Program-made: the position numbers and the translations under genes
The notes under the pieces: model-generated
Database searches by the model: none
What the model was told of the DNA's origin: nothing
Seen by the model: the letters and a program-made list of their open reading frames with translations, nothing else
Shown here: positions 22,940-24,507 of the stretch, piece by piece
Numbering within the stretch: the first letter of the stretch is position 1
Layout of the letters: every line of letters begins with the position of its first letter
NCBI GenBank assembly: GCA_910579325.1
Contig: CAJTTU010000049.1
Span: 1 to 24,507, forward strand
DNA: 24,507 bases
DNA from: an uncultured Lachnospiraceae bacterium
Lineage (GTDB): Bacteria; Bacillota; Clostridia; Lachnospirales; Lachnospiraceae
Direction of reading: 5' to 3'

Positions 22940-24502
22940 CTAATAATCTTCTCCGTCTTTCAGTGTCTGATCAAACTCTTTATAATTCCGCATACTTTTT
23001 ATATAGGAAACCGCCATTACCAACATCAGCGCCAGAATCGGCAGGGCGCAGACAATACTGGCTGTCTGGATCGCGCTCACACCGCCGCTGTAAAGCAGGG
23101 CGAATGCCATAAGTCCCATCAGAACACCCCAGAAAATTTTCACGGAAGCAGGGGCATTCTGCTCCGATTTTGTCTCCTCCTCCTCATCCTGCTCACAGGT
23201 CAGCTCCGCGATCGTCAATGTCTGCGCTTCCGCCAGCGTTACAAAAGAAAACACGATCGCAGCAAACCCAAAGATAACCATCAGACCTGAAAGAGGCAGA
23301 TTTTTCAGATATGCAAACAACGCCACCGGCGACCCGTAGGAAGCGATATCAGCCGCAATATTGCAGTTTCCGTTTAATTCCATGCTGATCGCGGAGCTTC
23401 CGAACACACCGAACCACAAAAAAGTGAAAATCACCGGCGCAATCATATTTACCAGTACAAACTCCCTGATCGTTCTGCCTTTTGCCAGCTTTACCAGAAA
23501 TACGCCCACCAGCGGCGCGAACACAATCCACCAGGCATAGTAGAAAATCGTATTCGCCGAAACCCAGCCCGTGGCCTGCGCCGGTTCCAGATATGCGGAC
23601 TGTGCCACAAAAAACGAGAAATACTGTCCCACTCCCGTGACGGTATTATTGATAATAAACAAAGTTCCGCCGAATAAAAATCCCCAGGCCAACAGAATAA
23701 AATAGACATAAACGTTCAGGTTGCTGATCAGAGCAATCCCTTTATGCAGACCGGTACAGGCAGCCACGGTATAGATTAAAACCATAAACGCGATAATAAT
23801 AATCCATAAAACGCCAGAATCAAAATCCGTTCCAAATATATAATTGATTCCGGAAGCCGCCTGCAAAACGCCAAAGCCCAGGGAAGTTCCGATTCCCGCG
23901 ATCAGCGCGAAAATAGTCAGCGCGTTGATCCATGACGCTGCCTTTCCGTCTGCTTTATCTCCAATCAAAGGATATAACGCGGAACTCACCTGCAGTTTAC
24001 GTTTCATATTCCAGAACACAAACACCAGACATAAGCCGGCGGCAGTATAGATTCCGTAAGGATGAAGCGCCCAATGGAGAAACACATATTTCAGAGAAGC
24101 CTCCGCCGCCTGCGGACTCCTTGGCTCCAGTCCCGCGAATCCCGGCGGTGAGGTAAAATTCATCATAGGCTCCGCAACGCCATAAAATACGATACCTATG
24201 GCAATGCCTGACGTCAGGGCAATGGCAAACCATTTCGCGAATGACATCTCCGGTTTCGCGTCAAGCCGGATCTTTCCATATTTACTGAAGCCTGCCCAAA
24301 GGCAGAATACAACCAGAAAAGTGCTGCCCAAAGCATAAAACCAGGCAAAATTTGTTGTTGTGAAGGCAAAAGCCACATTTACCACTTTCTCCAGTGTCTG
24401 CGGAAACACAACGCCGATTACCGTGGCAATCGTCAGTAAGACAGCCGGCGGAAAAAAAGCTCTTTTATCGATCACTTTTAAAAACCCTTTGTTCTTCTTC
24501 AT
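22940..24502 (-). CDS. BCCT-family transporter (betaine/carnitine/choline)
   Basis: This 520-residue membrane carrier has about 12 helices. Family landmarks are GIAIGIVFYGVAEPMMNF (about 99-116), the aromatic signature IFYYAWWIVFAPLVGVF (about 319-335) that forms the trimethylammonium-binding box, KGRTIREF (341-348), and ALLYSGGVSAIQTASIVCALP near the end. BCCT carriers import or exchange quaternary amines; ion coupling cannot be judged without structural comparison. A charged loop rich in Glu lies before the last helices. The start at 24502 is only 5 bases from the window edge, so its ribosome site is not visible and a longer N-terminus is possible. It precedes the methyltransferase by 44 bases and is probably in one operon. 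Confidence 0.92.
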   Translation of the reverse strand: MKKNKGFLKVIDKRAFFPPAVLLTIATVIGVVFPQTLEKVVNVAFAFTTTNFAWFYALGSTFLVVFCLWAGFSKYGKIRLDAKPEMSFAKWFAIALTSGIAIGIVFYGVAEPMMNFTSPPGFAGLEPRSPQAAEASLKYVFLHWALHPYGIYTAAGLCLVFVFWNMKRKLQVSSALYPLIGDKADGKAASWINALTIFALIAGIGTSLGFGVLQAASGINYIFGTDFDSGVLWIIIIAFMVLIYTVAACTGLHKGIALISNLNVYVYFILLAWGFLFGGTLFIINNTVTGVGQYFSFFVAQSAYLEPAQATGWVSANTIFYYAWWIVFAPLVGVFLVKLAKGRTIREFVLVNMIAPVIFTFLWFGVFGSSAISMELNGNCNIAADIASYGSPVALFAYLKNLPLSGLMVIFGFAAIVFSFVTLAEAQTLTIAELTCEQDEEEETKSEQNAPASVKIFWGVLMGLMAFALLYSGGVSAIQTASIVCALPILALMLVMAVSYIKSMRNYKEFDQTLKDGEDY

Positions 24503-24507
24503 CGTAC

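Overview
The window looks like a chromosomal piece of an anaerobic Bacillota species, most likely Clostridia/Lachnospiraceae. This rests on gene content: a YesM/YesN-type two-component pair, a Class I sugar ABC operon, the ACT-domain/UPF0210 pair, non-pyrrolysine MttB next to BCCT carriers, and a DNA polymerase I with a degenerate proofreading domain. Strong AGGAGG-type ribosome sites and TTGACA/TATAAT-like promoters fit this. Genus cannot be fixed from the sequence alone. Almost every gene lies on the minus strand. The exceptions are a small coiled-coil gene near 18.4 kb and the tail of a gene at the extreme left edge.

Layout, left to right. At 1-62 is the C-terminal end of a plus-strand membrane protein, followed by a bidirectional-looking terminator. 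At 255-1984 is the ACT-domain gene with its UPF0210 (DUF711) partner. At 2073-2565 is a broken Uma2-family gene. From 2886 to 8517 is a five-gene operon read right to left: sugar-binding lipoprotein, double ATPase, RbsC-type permease, a UroD-fold protein and an SGNH esterase of the MsAcT type. It ends in a strong terminator at 2836-2867. From 8723 to 13131, just upstream, is its probable regulator: a second sugar-binding lipoprotein, a YesM-type histidine kinase and a YesN-type response regulator.

From 13307 to 18032 is a housekeeping block: a small membrane protein with a zinc-finger-like motif, polA, coaE and a WalJ/YycJ-like metallo-hydrolase, the last two overlapping by ATGA. At 18379-18738 is a plus-strand gene with a tandem heptad repeat, divergently transcribed from the polA block; each side has a recognisable promoter. 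From 19116 to 24502 is a quaternary-amine cluster: an intact BCCT carrier, an MttB-superfamily methyltransferase, a second BCCT gene disrupted by a small deletion, and a TetR regulator with its own promoter.

Two themes deserve attention. First, a stem-loop repeat with GCAAC/GTTGC arms occurs at three places (about 2007-2065, 8542-8629 and 14128-14183): once at the ACT gene promoter, once in the leader of the sugar-binding gene, and once inside coaE, where it encodes the protein's C-terminal tail. Second, the sugar operon carries no sugar kinase or isomerase. It carries a UroD-fold protein of unknown function and an esterase/acyltransferase, so its substrate is probably not an ordinary free sugar. 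I saw no CRISPR array, rRNA, tRNA, insertion sequence or prophage gene.
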